DNA from: Dysgonomonas sp. 25
GTDB lineage: Bacteria; Bacteroidota; Bacteroidia; Bacteroidales; Dysgonomonadaceae
Reading direction: 5' to 3'
Assembly: GCF_010501075.1 (NCBI RefSeq)
Contig: NZ_QVMN01000002.1
Coordinates: 186,001 to 250,000, forward strand
DNA: 64,000 nt
Numbering within the stretch: the stretch's first letter is position 1; each line of letters begins with the position of its first letter. Shown here one piece after another: positions 63,688 through 64,000 of this stretch. A program made the translations under genes and the position numbers. The notes under the pieces are model-generated. The model ran no database searches. It was given only the letters and a program-made list of their open reading frames with translations, and had not been told where the DNA came from.

Positions 63688-63720
63688 ACTTGTCAACTTG
63701 TAACTGTCCGTAGGACGAAG
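63688..63720 (-). repeat. GTTACAA/GTTGACAA satellite with CCTACGG core
   Basis: Minus strand: CTTCGTCCTACGGACA, GTTACAA, GTTGACAA. This matches the units at 48080-48154 and 42393-42436 with compensating changes in the hairpin (CCTACGG core kept; the outer pair changes from GCC..GGC to TCC..GGA). Confidence 0.75.
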
Positions 63721-63781
63721 AAATAACATTGGCTCCGCCGATTTTCCAATTCGCCGAAGCGAAGGCGAGGCAAACTTGTAA

Positions 63782-64000
63782 CTAAATATAAAATTCAATC
63801 GGGTCGTTATTGTCTAACATACTCCTTATGCGAACTTCGGATTTCTGCTGGACGAGCGAATAAGGCACTACGCTCCGTGTAATCCAGGCGTTACCGCCGA
63901 TAATGGAATCGTGCCCGATGACCGTATTTCCGCCCAGAATGGTCGCCCCGGCATAGATGACGACGTTGTCCTCTATTGTCGGGTGGCGCTTGGTATTACT
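63782..64000 (-). CDS. Serine O-acetyltransferase, 3' end (rest outside window)
   Basis: The window edge cuts the gene; the visible 72 residues end at TAG (63782-63784). They read [21 protein letters not shown], then [20 protein letters not shown], then a short tail (split here to keep segments short). The hexapeptide repeats and the T-K-R-H-P-T-I motif are those of CysE-type serine acetyltransferases, which make O-acetylserine for cysteine synthesis. The other residues lie outside the window. Confidence 0.88.
   Translation of the reverse strand, partial: SNTKRHPTIEDNVVIYAGATILGGNTVIGHDSIIGGNAWITRSVVPYSLVQQKSEVRIRSMLDNNDPIEFYI

Overview
The window is a chromosomal segment of a bacterium in the order Bacteroidales, plausibly the Dysgonomonadaceae or a near relative; the genus is not certain. 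Evidence for this: many promoters match the Bacteroidota -7 element TAnnTTTG, several with TTTG or TTG about 19-22 bases upstream; ribosome binding sites are mostly weak; and the gene families are typical of the group (NigD-like, META, FISUMP and SPOR lipoproteins, DUF4301, a GYF_2/dispanin protein, an argE'-like deacetylase, a type IX secretion C-terminal domain).

Layout. 0-5 kb: end of a FISUMP-domain gene, dnaG, and a NatAB-like ABC exporter. 5-9.2 kb: a SMI1/KNR4 protein, a DUF4026/DUF2314 protein, a ferritin gene broken by one in-frame TAA, and a thioredoxin-fold lipoprotein. 9.5-14.2 kb: an ABC ATPase joined to pdxB, a HipA-like kinase/DUF3037 pair, and class I fumarase. 14.3-19.7 kb: two surface lipoproteins, a MATE exporter, and a GYF_2/dispanin-DUF2752 pair. 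19.7-29.2 kb: kup, an M20 deacetylase, an SDR, a GH43 lipoprotein, a polyprenyl synthase, a conserved unknown, TatD, rnhB and a metallophosphoesterase. 30-38.5 kb: folB, a TrmH-type methylase, DUF4301, a large secreted protein with a small membrane partner, gdhA, and TauE-DUF1634. 39-50.8 kb: a second FISUMP protein, serS, a SPOR lipoprotein, a YugP-type protease, purA-fur, a NigD-like protein, an RHH protein with tadA, dinB, ndk with an M23 peptidase, and ung. 50.8-64 kb: tRNA-Arg(CCG), a 57-residue acidic protein, tRNA-Ser(GGA), small secreted proteins, a nitrilase, a complete RND tripartite efflux operon, malQ with starch-binding domains, and the 3' end of a serine acetyltransferase gene.

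Most genes are ordinary housekeeping genes. The most distinctive content is between the genes. A layered set of dispersed repeats occurs there: eight copies of a 72-74 bp element bounded by TGTCA/TGACA; a spacer module bounded by AAAAAGTAAC/GTTACTTTTT; a degenerate 8-mer satellite GTNNACRA; a related 7-mer GTTACRA built around a CCTACGG hairpin; and GC-rich palindromes. Two large composite blocks (15515-16078 and 29236-29850) have the same order of modules in opposite orientation and flank about 13 kb.

No complete phage, insertion sequence, CRISPR array or classical defence island is visible. The best candidates for unusual biology are the repeat system, the ferritin interrupted beside a ferroxidase-site residue, a perfect 20-bp palindrome in the dinB leader, the secreted protein with its small membrane partner, and the HipA-like/DUF3037 pair.
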